DNA of 64,000 nt from UMGS1601 sp964617585 (GTDB taxonomy: Bacteria; Bacillota; Clostridia; Oscillospirales; Ruminococcaceae), in contig CAZTXS010000005.1 of the NCBI GenBank assembly GCA_964617585.1, positions 1-64,000 of the forward strand, in the 5' to 3' direction. Every line of letters starts with the position of its first letter. Within the stretch, counting starts at the first letter, position 1. Under the pieces are notes generated by a model that searched no databases, was not told the DNA's origin, and saw nothing but the letters and a program-made list of their open reading frames with translations. Position numbers and translations under genes: made by a program. Shown in pieces: positions 27,737 to 36,083 of the stretch.

Positions 27737-27791
27737 CAACTTATCGATTGCTGTCGAACAAAAAAGCTATGAACAGGAAGTGTGAGTTTAG

Positions 27792-28835
27792 TTGAAAAAC
27801 ATTATAATCAGTCTTAAAGACGCTATTGTTGAATTCGACGGAGAGCAGATTTTAAAGAAAATCAATCTCGATATTATTGACAAGCAGTTTGTCACTTTGC
27901 TCGGTCCGTCAGGCTGCGGTAAAACCACAACCCTTCGTATTATCGGAGGTTTTCAGCATATGAAGAGCGGCTCGCTTTTTTTTAACGGAAAGAACATAAC
28001 AAAGCTGCCTCCTCATAAAAGACAGGTTAATACTGTTTTTCAAAAATATGCATTATTTCCTCATTTGAACATATACGACAATATTTCATTCGGTCTTAAG
28101 CTGCAAAAGCTAAGCGACAAGGAAATTAAATCAAGAGTTCAGTCAACGCTTGAGCTTGTCAATCTTGTCGGTTTTGAAAAGCGTTCGATACACAGCCTTT
28201 CGGGCGGTCAGCAGCAGAGAGTAGCCATTGCAAGAGCTTTGGTGAACAGACCTAAAGTGCTGCTTTTAGACGAACCTTTGGGAGCTCTTGACTTAAAGCT
28301 TCGGAAGGAAATGCAGATTGAGCTTAAAAACATTCAGCAGGAGCTTGAAATCACTTTTGTATATGTCACTCACGACCAGGAGGAAGCTCTCACAATGTCC
28401 GATACGGTCGTTGTTATGAACGACGGCGTCGTTCAGCAAATAGGAACCCCCGTAGATATTTATAACGAACCTAAAAACGCTTTCGTTGCCGATTTTATAG
28501 GCGACAGCAATATCATAGACGGAATTATGAGAAAAGACTTTCTTGTGGATTTTGCCGGAAAATCATTTACCTGCGTTGATTCCGGATTTGAAAAGGACGA
28601 GCTTGTCGACGTTGTAATCAGACCGGAAGATATTAAGATAGTTCCTCAGATTCAAGGCGCTGTTACAGGAGTTGTAGAAAGCGTTATATTTAAAGGCGTT
28701 CACTATGAAATGATAGTTGAATCAAGCGGTTATAAGTGGAAGATTCAATCGACTCTCCATGAAGAAGTAGGAGCAATTATAGGAATGAACATTGAGCCTA
28801 TGGATATTCACATCATGCATAAGATGGAGGTGTAG
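27792..28835 (+). CDS. potA: Spermidine/putrescine ABC transporter, ATP-binding protein
   Basis: PotA energises polyamine import. The 347-residue protein has Walker A GPSGCGKTT near residue 38, the Q-loop, the ABC signature LSGGQQQRVAIARAL near residue 138, Walker B VLLLDEPLGALDLKL, and the switch histidine in VTHDQEEAL. The C-terminal 110 residues match a TOBE regulatory domain. The start is TTG, preceded by AGGAAGTG at about ten bases. It begins a four-gene set, and potB starts three bases after its stop. Confidence 0.95.
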   Translation: MKNIIISLKDAIVEFDGEQILKKINLDIIDKQFVTLLGPSGCGKTTTLRIIGGFQHMKSGSLFFNGKNITKLPPHKRQVNTVFQKYALFPHLNIYDNISFGLKLQKLSDKEIKSRVQSTLELVNLVGFEKRSIHSLSGGQQQRVAIARALVNRPKVLLLDEPLGALDLKLRKEMQIELKNIQQELEITFVYVTHDQEEALTMSDTVVVMNDGVVQQIGTPVDIYNEPKNAFVADFIGDSNIIDGIMRKDFLVDFAGKSFTCVDSGFEKDELVDVVIRPEDIKIVPQIQGAVTGVVESVIFKGVHYEMIVESSGYKWKIQSTLHEEVGAIIGMNIEPMDIHIMHKMEV

Positions 28836-28838
28836 CGT

Positions 28839-29642
28839 ATGAAATCAAAGATATTGGCTATTCCCTATATTGTATGGATTCTCATATTCACGCTTATACC
28901 GTTGGGCCTTGTAATATTTTTCGCCTTTACCACTCAGGACGGCGAATTTACTTTTGACAATATAGTTGCCATGAACGACTATTTAGACGTTTTATTCCGA
29001 TCTATTGAATTTTCGGTTATCGCCACTGTTATATGTCTGATGCTGGGTTTTCCCGTTGCTTATTTCATCTCCAGACTATCAATGGGAAAGCAAGTGACCA
29101 TGCTTATGGTGGTTATATTCCCCATGTGGGTAAACTTTCTTCTCAGAACATACGCATGGATGACGCTTCTTGAAGAAAACGGACTTATAAACAGATTTTT
29201 AGGTCTTTTTCACTTGGGACCGTTTAATCTTATGAATAATTCGGGAGCCGTAGTATTAGGCATGATTTATAACTACCTGCCTTTTATGATACTGCCCCTT
29301 TACTCTGTTATGACAAAAATTGATATAAGCGTTGTGGAAGCCGCTCAGGACTTGGGCTGTTCAGGATTTCACGTTATCAGAAAAATCATATTTCCTCTTT
29401 CAAAGCAGGGTATATCTACAGGCATTATAAATGTGTTTGTGCCGTCGGTTTCGACTTTTATCATATCCAGAATGCTGGGCGGAGGAACAAACGACCTGAT
29501 CGGCGACATCATAGAGTCACAATTCTTAGGAAATTCCTATAACCCTCACCTGGGTTCGGCAATGTCCATTATTCTGATGGTTATTGTTATCCTTATCATG
29601 AGTCTATTTAATCAATTCGGAAGCGAGGAGGGCGTTATATAA
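28839..29642 (+). CDS. potB: Spermidine/putrescine ABC transporter permease PotB
   Basis: This 267-residue inner-membrane permease has about six hydrophobic helices. The EAA loop that docks on PotA is visible as EAAQDLGCSGFHVIRKIIFPL near residue 165. The N-terminal helix (ILAIPYIVWILIFTLIPLG) is typical of PotB/PotH. Its stop overlaps the potC start by one base (TAATG), so the two are translationally coupled. With PotC it forms the heterodimeric membrane channel. Confidence 0.94.
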   Translation: MKSKILAIPYIVWILIFTLIPLGLVIFFAFTTQDGEFTFDNIVAMNDYLDVLFRSIEFSVIATVICLMLGFPVAYFISRLSMGKQVTMLMVVIFPMWVNFLLRTYAWMTLLEENGLINRFLGLFHLGPFNLMNNSGAVVLGMIYNYLPFMILPLYSVMTKIDISVVEAAQDLGCSGFHVIRKIIFPLSKQGISTGIINVFVPSVSTFIISRMLGGGTNDLIGDIIESQFLGNSYNPHLGSAMSIILMVIVILIMSLFNQFGSEEGVI

Positions 29643-30457
29643 TGAACAAGGTACTTTCACGCTCAATAACTGCTTTTGTTATAGTGTTTTTGTATATTCC
29701 TATACTGGTTCTTATAGTGTTCTCGTTCAACGCTTCAAAGTCCAGAGCAAACTTCACCGGCTTCAGCCTTCATTGGTATTCAAAGCTTTTTCACAACGAT
29801 GCGATCATGGTTTCGCTTCTCAATACAATTATTATCGCTCTTATATCTTCTCTTCTGGCTACTGTTATCGGAACAGCAGCAGCTATAGGAATTAACAAAA
29901 TGAAGCCTGTAAGCAAAGCTGTAATCATGAACGTTACCTATATCCCGGTTATTAACCCGGAAATTATCACAGGTGTTTCTCTTATGCTGCTTTTCAAAGC
30001 GTTTACTATGTATTCGGGCTTTCAGTTCGGGTTTGTTTCGCTTATTCTTGCTCATATAACGTTTAACATTCCGTATGTTATCTACAGCGTTATTCCTAAG
30101 CTAAGACAAATGAATCCCAATCTCGTTGAAGCGGCTCAAGACCTTGGCTGCAATTCAAGGCAAGCCTTTTTCAAGATTACTATTCCTGAAATAATGCCGG
30201 GAGTATTATCAGGATTTTTAATGGCTGTCACATACTCTATAGACGATTTCGTGGTAAGCTACTTCACTTCGGGAACCAGCGTGGAAACGCTTCCGATAAC
30301 CATTTATTCTATGACGAGAAAAAAGGTTTCACCTGAAATCAATGCTCTTTCTACGCTTATATTTATAGTTATTTTAGCTGTTTTAATAATTAAAAACGCT
30401 CTGTCAAACTATAAATTGAGAAAAGAAAAGCAGGAATATTTAGCCTCAAAAGCATAG
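29642..30457 (+). CDS. potC: Spermidine/putrescine ABC transporter permease PotC
   Basis: The second permease (271 residues) again has six hydrophobic segments and an EAA loop, EAAQDLGCNSRQAFFKITIPEI, near residue 160. The FSFNASKSRANFTGFSLHWY region after the first helix is typical of PotC. A promoter lies in the 61 bases between its stop and potD. Confidence 0.94.
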   Translation: MNKVLSRSITAFVIVFLYIPILVLIVFSFNASKSRANFTGFSLHWYSKLFHNDAIMVSLLNTIIIALISSLLATVIGTAAAIGINKMKPVSKAVIMNVTYIPVINPEIITGVSLMLLFKAFTMYSGFQFGFVSLILAHITFNIPYVIYSVIPKLRQMNPNLVEAAQDLGCNSRQAFFKITIPEIMPGVLSGFLMAVTYSIDDFVVSYFTSGTSVETLPITIYSMTRKKVSPEINALSTLIFIVILAVLIIKNALSNYKLRKEKQEYLASKA

Positions 30458-30470
30458 AAATCAATATTTT

Positions 30471-30499
30471 TTGATTATTTGAGAAATTTGTGTTATACT
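30471..30499 (+). promoter_or_regulatory. Extra promoter for potD
   Basis: TTGATT (30471-30476), a 17-base spacer and TATACT (30494-30499) are preceded by TGT, making an extended -10. It would allow the substrate-binding protein to be made in excess over the permease, as is usual for such transporters. Confidence 0.65.
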
Positions 30500-30518
30500 G
30501 ATAAAAGGACGTAGATAA

Positions 30519-31865
30519 ATGAAAAAAACGTTTATATATTCTATTGCGCTGTGCTTAACAGTCGTTATGACGGCAGGCTGTTCGGGAAGCAGTTATACGG
30601 ACAGTGAAAACATCGAAGAATCAAATAAGCAGTTATCCTCCGCAGGCAGCGAAATCAATACTTCCGATTCTTTAAAAAGCATAACCCGAGAAGATATTGA
30701 TATGGACAGCATTTTGACGAAGTTTGATAAAAGCCTTCTTTCTGATTATGACTATTCAAAGCTGAAAGATAAAAATATAACCATTAACGTCTGCAACTGG
30801 GGCGAATATATGGCTGTAAATGAAGAGGATTACTTTGACGTCAACGATGAGTTTGAGAAGCTTACCGGAATCAAGGTGAATTATAAAACGTTCGCCACTA
30901 ATGAAGAGCTTTATTCAAAGCTTAAAAGCGGCGGAGGCGACTATGATATAATCATACCCTCCGATTATATGATTTCAAAAATGATTAAGGAAGGTTTGAT
31001 TCAGAAGCTCGATTATAGCAATATACCTAATTTCAGTTATATTGACAAAAACTTTGTGGGACTTGAATATGACCCGACAAACGAATATTCCGTTCCCTAT
31101 ACTTGGGGAATTGTCTGCATAGTTTATAACAAAAAAATGGTTAATAAGGAAATTACCGGCTGGTGCGACCTTTGGGATGAAACCAATTCAGGCAATATTC
31201 TTATGTTCAATAATCCTCGCGACGCTTTCGGAATCGCTCTGACCTATCTCGGATATTCTCAGAATACCGAGGATAAAACCGAGCTTGAAGATGCCGCAAA
31301 CGCTTTAAAACAGCAAAAAAGTCTTGTACAAGCCTATGTTATGGACGAAATTTTCGATAAAATCGGCGGCGGCTCATCCGCTATAGCTCCTTATTATGCA
31401 GGCGATGTCCAGACCATGATCGATGAAAACAGCGATCTTGACTACTGTATTCCCAAAGAGGGAACAAATAAATTTTTTGACGCTGTCTGCATACCGACCG
31501 CAGCTAAAAACAAAGAAGCGGCTGAAATGTATATAAACTTCCTTAATGAAATTCAAGTAGCTTATGCTAACTGTGATTATCTATGCTATTCAACCCCTCA
31601 CATCGGCGTTTACAGCCTTTTTGACGACGAAATAAAATCCAACCCGCTTCGCTGTCCGCCGGATGAATATTTAAATGAGAAAACAGAGGTTTTTATAAAC
31701 CTTTCTGACGATACCAACGCTTATACTCAAGAGCTTTGGAATCAGATAAAAATAGAGAAATCAAAATCGCCCTGGCTTGTTCCGGCATTTCTTCTGATTG
31801 CGATTGCTCTGACTATTTTTCTGAACGTGCGGCGTTCAAGAAAGAGAAAACAGGATATTTTTTGA
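30519..31865 (+). CDS. potD: Polyamine-binding lipoprotein PotD with a C-terminal membrane helix
   Basis: PotD captures spermidine or putrescine outside the cell and delivers it to PotBC. The 448-residue protein has a lipoprotein signal ending in the lipobox TAGC with C21. A ser/asn-rich linker follows, then the binding domain (ITINVCNWGEYMAV, TGIKVNYKTFATNEELYSKL, SVPYTWGIVCIVYNKK, NPRDAFGIALTYLGYS). Unusually, the last 35 residues form a hydrophobic helix (WLVPAFLLIAIALTIFLNV) ending in a basic tail, RRSRKRKQ. The protein may thus be anchored at both ends. Otherwise the length fits the family plus this extension. Confidence 0.93.
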   Translation: MKKTFIYSIALCLTVVMTAGCSGSSYTDSENIEESNKQLSSAGSEINTSDSLKSITREDIDMDSILTKFDKSLLSDYDYSKLKDKNITINVCNWGEYMAVNEEDYFDVNDEFEKLTGIKVNYKTFATNEELYSKLKSGGGDYDIIIPSDYMISKMIKEGLIQKLDYSNIPNFSYIDKNFVGLEYDPTNEYSVPYTWGIVCIVYNKKMVNKEITGWCDLWDETNSGNILMFNNPRDAFGIALTYLGYSQNTEDKTELEDAANALKQQKSLVQAYVMDEIFDKIGGGSSAIAPYYAGDVQTMIDENSDLDYCIPKEGTNKFFDAVCIPTAAKNKEAAEMYINFLNEIQVAYANCDYLCYSTPHIGVYSLFDDEIKSNPLRCPPDEYLNEKTEVFINLSDDTNAYTQELWNQIKIEKSKSPWLVPAFLLIAIALTIFLNVRRSRKRKQDIF

Positions 31866-31951
31866 TTTCTTTCGTTTTTTAAATCCGAGTTATTTTGTAA
31901 AATACAGGACTTATGTCCTTTTATAGAAATTTTAATACAAGGAGATTTTTT

Positions 31952-33106
31952 ATGAACAGTAATAAGAACGGCGTTTTGTTTGACACACGAACACAAGTCG
32001 GGCCCCTTGGCATTATAGGCATGAACGGCACTCAGGAAATCAGCGCCAAGATTGACGGCTACTTAACAAAATGGGCGAGTGAAAGCGGTATTATTAAAGA
32101 CAGTTATCTGATTGAAGTTGACTGTCCGAGATTTTCCTCCGGCGACGGAAAGGGCATCATTAAATCTACCGTTCGCGGCGACGACCTGTTTATCATTTGC
32201 GATGTTGGAAACTATAACTGCACTTATAACTACTTCGGAGCGGAAAACCGTATGTCCCCGGACGATCACTATCAGGATTTAAAGAGAATTATTCAGGCTG
32301 TAGGAGGCAAGGCTCACAGAATTAACGTTATTATGCCGATTCTCTACGGCGGCAGACAGCATAGAAGAAACTATCGTGAATCGCTTGACTGCGCTGTTGC
32401 TCTTCAGGAGCTTGAAGCAATGGGAGTATCTAATATTTTGACCTTTGACGCTCACGATCCACGTGTTCAGAATGCAGTTCCCCTTATGGGATTTGATAAT
32501 ATTATACCTTCTTATCAGGTTTTGAAAGCAATGTTTAAAAACCTAGACGATATTGTTATTGACAAAAATCACTTAATGGTTATCTCCCCCGATGAGGGAG
32601 CAATGAACCGAAATATGTACTATGCTTCGGTTTTGGGAGTAAACCTCGGAGTGTTCTACAAGCGGCGTGATTATTCTTCTGTTGTCGACGGAAGAAACCC
32701 TATTGTCGCTCACGAATATATGGGCAACGACGTTGAGGGAAAGGATGTTTTCGTAGCTGACGATATTATTTCCTCAGGTGAATCGGTTCTCGATATTGCC
32801 TATGAGCTGAAAAAGAGAAAAGCAAGAAAGATTTACGCATACGCTACCTATGCGATTTTTACAAACGGCTTGGAAAAATTCGATAAAGCTGTAGAGGACG
32901 GAATTATCGACGGAGTTTTCGGAACTAACCTGACATACCGTTCCCCCGAGCTTCTGAGCAGAGATTGGTTCTATGAAGTGGACGTTTCAAAATATATCGC
33001 ATATTTTATAGCTTCCTTGAATCACGATTTGTCTATCTCATCAATCATCGATCCTCATGAAAAGATAAAAAATCTTCTTAAAAAACAAAATCATATTACT
33101 GTTTAA
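31952..33106 (+). CDS. Ribose-phosphate diphosphokinase (PRPP synthetase), long clostridial form
   Basis: The enzyme makes PRPP from ribose-5-phosphate and ATP for nucleotide, histidine and NAD synthesis. The 384-residue product keeps the PRPP-binding loop VFVADDIISSGES near residue 270, the SPDEGAMNRNMYYA segment and the NVIMPILYGGRQHRR catalytic-loop region. It is about 65 residues longer than the common 315-residue class I Prs. The ATG at 31952 has AGGAGA seven bases upstream, while an ATG 13 codons earlier has none. It follows potD by 86 bases, where a short AGGAC/GTCCT hairpin (about 31905-31920) may end the pot transcript. Confidence 0.88.
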   Translation: MNSNKNGVLFDTRTQVGPLGIIGMNGTQEISAKIDGYLTKWASESGIIKDSYLIEVDCPRFSSGDGKGIIKSTVRGDDLFIICDVGNYNCTYNYFGAENRMSPDDHYQDLKRIIQAVGGKAHRINVIMPILYGGRQHRRNYRESLDCAVALQELEAMGVSNILTFDAHDPRVQNAVPLMGFDNIIPSYQVLKAMFKNLDDIVIDKNHLMVISPDEGAMNRNMYYASVLGVNLGVFYKRRDYSSVVDGRNPIVAHEYMGNDVEGKDVFVADDIISSGESVLDIAYELKKRKARKIYAYATYAIFTNGLEKFDKAVEDGIIDGVFGTNLTYRSPELLSRDWFYEVDVSKYIAYFIASLNHDLSISSIIDPHEKIKNLLKKQNHITV

Positions 33107-33120
33107 ACAGCGGCAAATAC

Positions 33121-33153
33121 AAAAGGTGTGCATCATAATGATACACACCTTTT
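33121..33153. terminator. Bidirectional terminator between prs and the pilus operon
   Basis: AAAAGGTGTG (33121-33130) pairs with CACACCTTTT (33144-33153), and ATCA with TGAT extends the stem. A-runs and T-runs flank both ends, so it can terminate the plus-strand PRPP synthetase transcript and the minus-strand sortase operon. Confidence 0.85.
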
Positions 33154-33171
33154 ATTATTTATAAATTTAAA

Positions 33172-33801
33172 TTACCGCTCGTTTTTTAAAACCGCACGTA
33201 CCGTTACTCTGCTGTAGCCGCTCCATGTGCAGGTAAAGAGCGTTAAATCCCATTCATCCTCTCCGTTATGCCTCATAAAATAAGAATTTCCTCCGTCAAT
33301 AAGCTCCGACTGGGTAACTTCATATTCATAGCTAACTCCGTCAGCCGTAACGAAAATTATTTCATCACCTGTGTTAAGCTTATTTATCTTATCGAAAAAA
33401 GAGGTATAGTTATGCGCTGCAATAATCAAATTTTTACGTCTGACGCTTCCGTAATATCGGCAGGGAGAAATGCTCAGGTTCCCATAGCTCCAGTCCTTCA
33501 TAACGGGCAGCTCAGTTTCAATGGACGGTATATAAATAACGCCGATATATAGATTACCGTCAACCTCTATGGTCGGAACGTAGGTATCATCTTCCGAAAG
33601 ATATTCCTCAATTTTTTTTGCTTCAGCGTCAGTACTTTTTACCGTTTCCGGCATTTTATCAAGCATCTGCGAAAGAACGCTCTCCGCTGCTTTTCCGGCT
33701 TTACTCGATTCGTAATTATTCCATAAAACAAGGGACACCGCCGCAAACAGCAGCACTGCCCCCGGAATTATAAACGCAAGACCTAATTTATTCTTCTTCA
33801 T
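33172..33801 (-). CDS. Small sortase, last gene of the pilus operon
   Basis: Sortases are membrane transpeptidases that cut LPXTG-type signals and join proteins to other proteins or to peptidoglycan. The 209-residue product has an N-terminal membrane helix (residues about 8-28). The catalytic His is H130 in AAHNYTS, the Cys is C191 in LFTCTW, and the Arg is in SRVTVRA (R198 or R202). There is no class C lid or C-terminal helix. The class is uncertain, B/D/E-like. It overlaps the preceding LPQTG protein gene by 14 bases, so it may anchor that protein or the finished pilus to the wall. Confidence 0.88.
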   Translation of the reverse strand: MKKNKLGLAFIIPGAVLLFAAVSLVLWNNYESSKAGKAAESVLSQMLDKMPETVKSTDAEAKKIEEYLSEDDTYVPTIEVDGNLYIGVIYIPSIETELPVMKDWSYGNLSISPCRYYGSVRRKNLIIAAHNYTSFFDKINKLNTGDEIIFVTADGVSYEYEVTQSELIDGGNSYFMRHNGEDEWDLTLFTCTWSGYSRVTVRAVLKNER

Positions 33802-35044
33802 TCCTGCGGCCTTTCTTAATCATTATTCTTATTCCTATTGCTATAAGCACAACTCCTCCTCCTGCTAAAACAGGTACGGGCCACCAAAGCTGTCCCGTCT
33901 GCGGAAGACTTTCATCATAGAGGGATACCAGATTGTTTTTCGCATCCTCAAGCTCGTCTAATGCCGCTTGAATTTCTTCATCGGTCGAATCAATATAACT
34001 CAGAACCTTTTTTACTCTTTCCAATACTTGTTCGAACCGTTTCCAGCTCTTCGGAGTATAATCGTCCTCATGCAGCTTCTCATACTCCTTTATCTTCTTT
34101 TCAAGCTCATCTCTGGGAGTAGTAGTAACCGTTGTAACGGTAGCTGTAGTCGTTTTTTTCTTAGACGTCGCAGTCGTAGTCTTCTTCGTCTTGGCAGTTG
34201 TTGTTGTGGTTCTTTTGGTTGTTGTCGTTACAGAGGAAGACGGCGGGTTGTATGTATTGACAATCAAAAACTCCGTACTGTCTTTTCCAACGGTTACGCT
34301 ATAATTTTTAAGAGAAGTCGTTTCCTTAACTCTCCATGAAATATCGCTGTCAGATTCCCATTGATATTTCCATCCGTTAGAAGAATTCAGCTTTATTGTT
34401 TTATAAAGCTTTTCATCGGCATACAGCTCAACCGTTATTTCAGTCGGTCCGGAAGCTTCCTCATCGTTTACCCAGACTTTTTTAACCGAATATGACGTTT
34501 TTTTCGTATCAGGAATTTTTTCAGCCGAGAATTTCGGATAAACAGTTATATTAGATTCGCTGTTTCCTCCAAGCTCTATAATCGACGGAACAGGAGTATA
34601 ACGATATTTTGAATCAGAATACTCTTTTCCGGAAATAAGATAGATTCCGGCTTCTAAATTGTTCAGCGTTGTCTTTCCCTGCTTATCGGTGATTCCGCTT
34701 GCCGTAGCCGCTATATCATCCAGAATAGCATAATTTTCTAATGTATAAGCGTCCTTTTGAATTGCGGAAGCCGACATATCGTCAAGCGAAACAGGATAAT
34801 CTTTAAAATCGCCCTCTAAGCTAAAACCGCCGAATGAATTTCTCGAACCGATTCTATAAACGCTCCACTCTAAATTTTCAACAGGTGAAGAATCATAAGT
34901 GCAAACAATTTTCATCGCACAGGTCTTATCAGCGGCAGAAATTGGCAAAACCGTTACTGCAATCAAAGCTAACAGCATAAGCGCAGATACAAACGCTGAA
35001 GCTACAGACCTTTTGTCCGATATATTTTTTCTGTATTCACGCAA
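33788..35044 (-). CDS. LPQTG-anchored surface protein, minor pilin-like
   Basis: The 418-residue product has an N-terminal signal peptide ending near SAADK (residue about 39). A pilin-like region follows, then a Cna-B type domain (SYSVKKVWVNDEEASG) and a threonine-rich linker (about residues 270-310). A helical FIVAR-like segment (KSWKRFEQVLERVKKVL, then AALDELEDAKNNL) precedes the LPQTG sorting signal at 380-384, a membrane helix and a positive tail. It probably sits at the pilus base or tip. The TTG start at 35044 has GGAGGAG nine bases upstream. The sortase gene follows with a 14-base overlap. Confidence 0.9.
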   Translation of the reverse strand: MREYRKNISDKRSVASAFVSALMLLALIAVTVLPISAADKTCAMKIVCTYDSSPVENLEWSVYRIGSRNSFGGFSLEGDFKDYPVSLDDMSASAIQKDAYTLENYAILDDIAATASGITDKQGKTTLNNLEAGIYLISGKEYSDSKYRYTPVPSIIELGGNSESNITVYPKFSAEKIPDTKKTSYSVKKVWVNDEEASGPTEITVELYADEKLYKTIKLNSSNGWKYQWESDSDISWRVKETTSLKNYSVTVGKDSTEFLIVNTYNPPSSSVTTTTKRTTTTTAKTKKTTTATSKKKTTTATVTTVTTTPRDELEKKIKEYEKLHEDDYTPKSWKRFEQVLERVKKVLSYIDSTDEEIQAALDELEDAKNNLVSLYDESLPQTGQLWWPVPVLAGGGVVLIAIGIRIMIKKGRRNEEE

Positions 35045-35102
35045 GAGAATCTACTCCTCCTTTCCGACGTTATTTTATCGAAAAATTTCAAACTTTCCTC
35101 GC

Positions 35103-35999
35103 CTATTTAAAATCAATTTTGTCGTCTTTTCTAAGCGGCTCATCGGGAGCCTTGAGCTTTCCTTTGATAATTCTTCTCTTCTTTTTTCTGCCGCTGAATA
35201 TCCAGTATAAAATCAACGCCAGTAAAAGCGGAGCCGCAATAAACGGAATTACCGACATAGAATCAATCAGAACTGCGTCGGCAGAAGCCTTTGAAAGTTC
35301 AGAATCCAAAACCGTGTCCGTCCTGTGCGCCCTTACAAGAAGCCTGTGAGAGTTCACCCCGTATGGGGTACAGGTCATAAGCGTTACAAGGTCTTCTCCC
35401 GGAACGCAAACAAGCTTTTCCATTCTGTCAGGCTCAACTATATTGATTTCCTCCACCTCATAGGTGTAAACGTCTTTCAGAACCGTTATTGTAAAAGTAT
35501 CACCGACCATCAACTGGTCAAGATCCGAAAAAAGCTTTGCAGACGGAAGCCCTCTGTGCGCCGAAACAACCGCATGATTCCCAAGTCCGCCTACAGGAAG
35601 CGTAGAACCCTGCAAGTGTCCCACTGCGACATTTAAAACTCCCTCGCTTGTGCCGTGATAAACAGGAAGCTCGACTCTTATCTGCGGTATAGATATATAA
35701 CCCATGATACCCGTTCCCGTAATATCAAGTATTTTGTCATAATCGGGTACCTGATTATAATCAACAAAAGGATCGGAAAGCTCCCTTAACGACTTGTTGT
35801 ATTCCTTAGCCCGTGAAAGTATTTCCTTGCAGTCGTCCTCGCTGAGCTTTGAAACCGCCTCTTGATAAGTCGCTATCGCACGGCTTTGAGTGTGTGTGTT
35901 CCACCAGTTGCTGATTATCGGATATAGCATTACGGAGAGCCCCACCAGCAAAATTACAACTAACAGAATAGTTGATAGTTTTCCCTTTTTCTTACTCAT
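35103..35999 (-). CDS. Class C (pilus-polymerising) sortase
   Basis: The 298-residue enzyme has an N-terminal membrane helix, the class C lid motif LSDPFVDY, the catalytic His near residue 148 in SAHRGLPSAKLF, the catalytic Cys near 210 in LMTCTPYGVNSHR, and an Arg in LLVRAHR. A second hydrophobic helix (FIAAPLLLALILYWIF) lies near the C-terminus, as in class C sortases. It joins pilin subunits through lysine isopeptide bonds. The ATG at 35999 has AGGGAGG six bases upstream. An ATG nine codons earlier falls in a hairpin. The neighbouring backbone pilin is its likely substrate. Confidence 0.94.
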   Translation of the reverse strand: MSKKKGKLSTILLVVILLVGLSVMLYPIISNWWNTHTQSRAIATYQEAVSKLSEDDCKEILSRAKEYNKSLRELSDPFVDYNQVPDYDKILDITGTGIMGYISIPQIRVELPVYHGTSEGVLNVAVGHLQGSTLPVGGLGNHAVVSAHRGLPSAKLFSDLDQLMVGDTFTITVLKDVYTYEVEEINIVEPDRMEKLVCVPGEDLVTLMTCTPYGVNSHRLLVRAHRTDTVLDSELSKASADAVLIDSMSVIPFIAAPLLLALILYWIFSGRKKKRRIIKGKLKAPDEPLRKDDKIDFK

Positions 36000-36018
36000 G
36001 AAGCCCTCCCTAATGCCC

Positions 36019-36036
36019 GCCGGCATTAAAGCCGGC
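36019..36036 (-). promoter_or_regulatory. Intergenic hairpin between pilin and class C sortase genes
   Basis: GCCGGC (36019-36024) pairs with GCCGGC (36031-36036) around a six-base loop. It lies just before the sortase ribosome binding site and has no T-run. It may stabilise the pilin mRNA or reduce read-through into the sortase, giving much pilin and little enzyme. Confidence 0.45.
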
Positions 36037-36083
36037 AGACACCTTTAGGTTTTAAACATTAATTAATTAATTTCAAGCTTAAT

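Noticed and set aside
27519..27791. Possible riboswitch between murD and potA
   Set aside because: The region is almost only A and T, with two divergent promoters and no conserved riboswitch-like structure.
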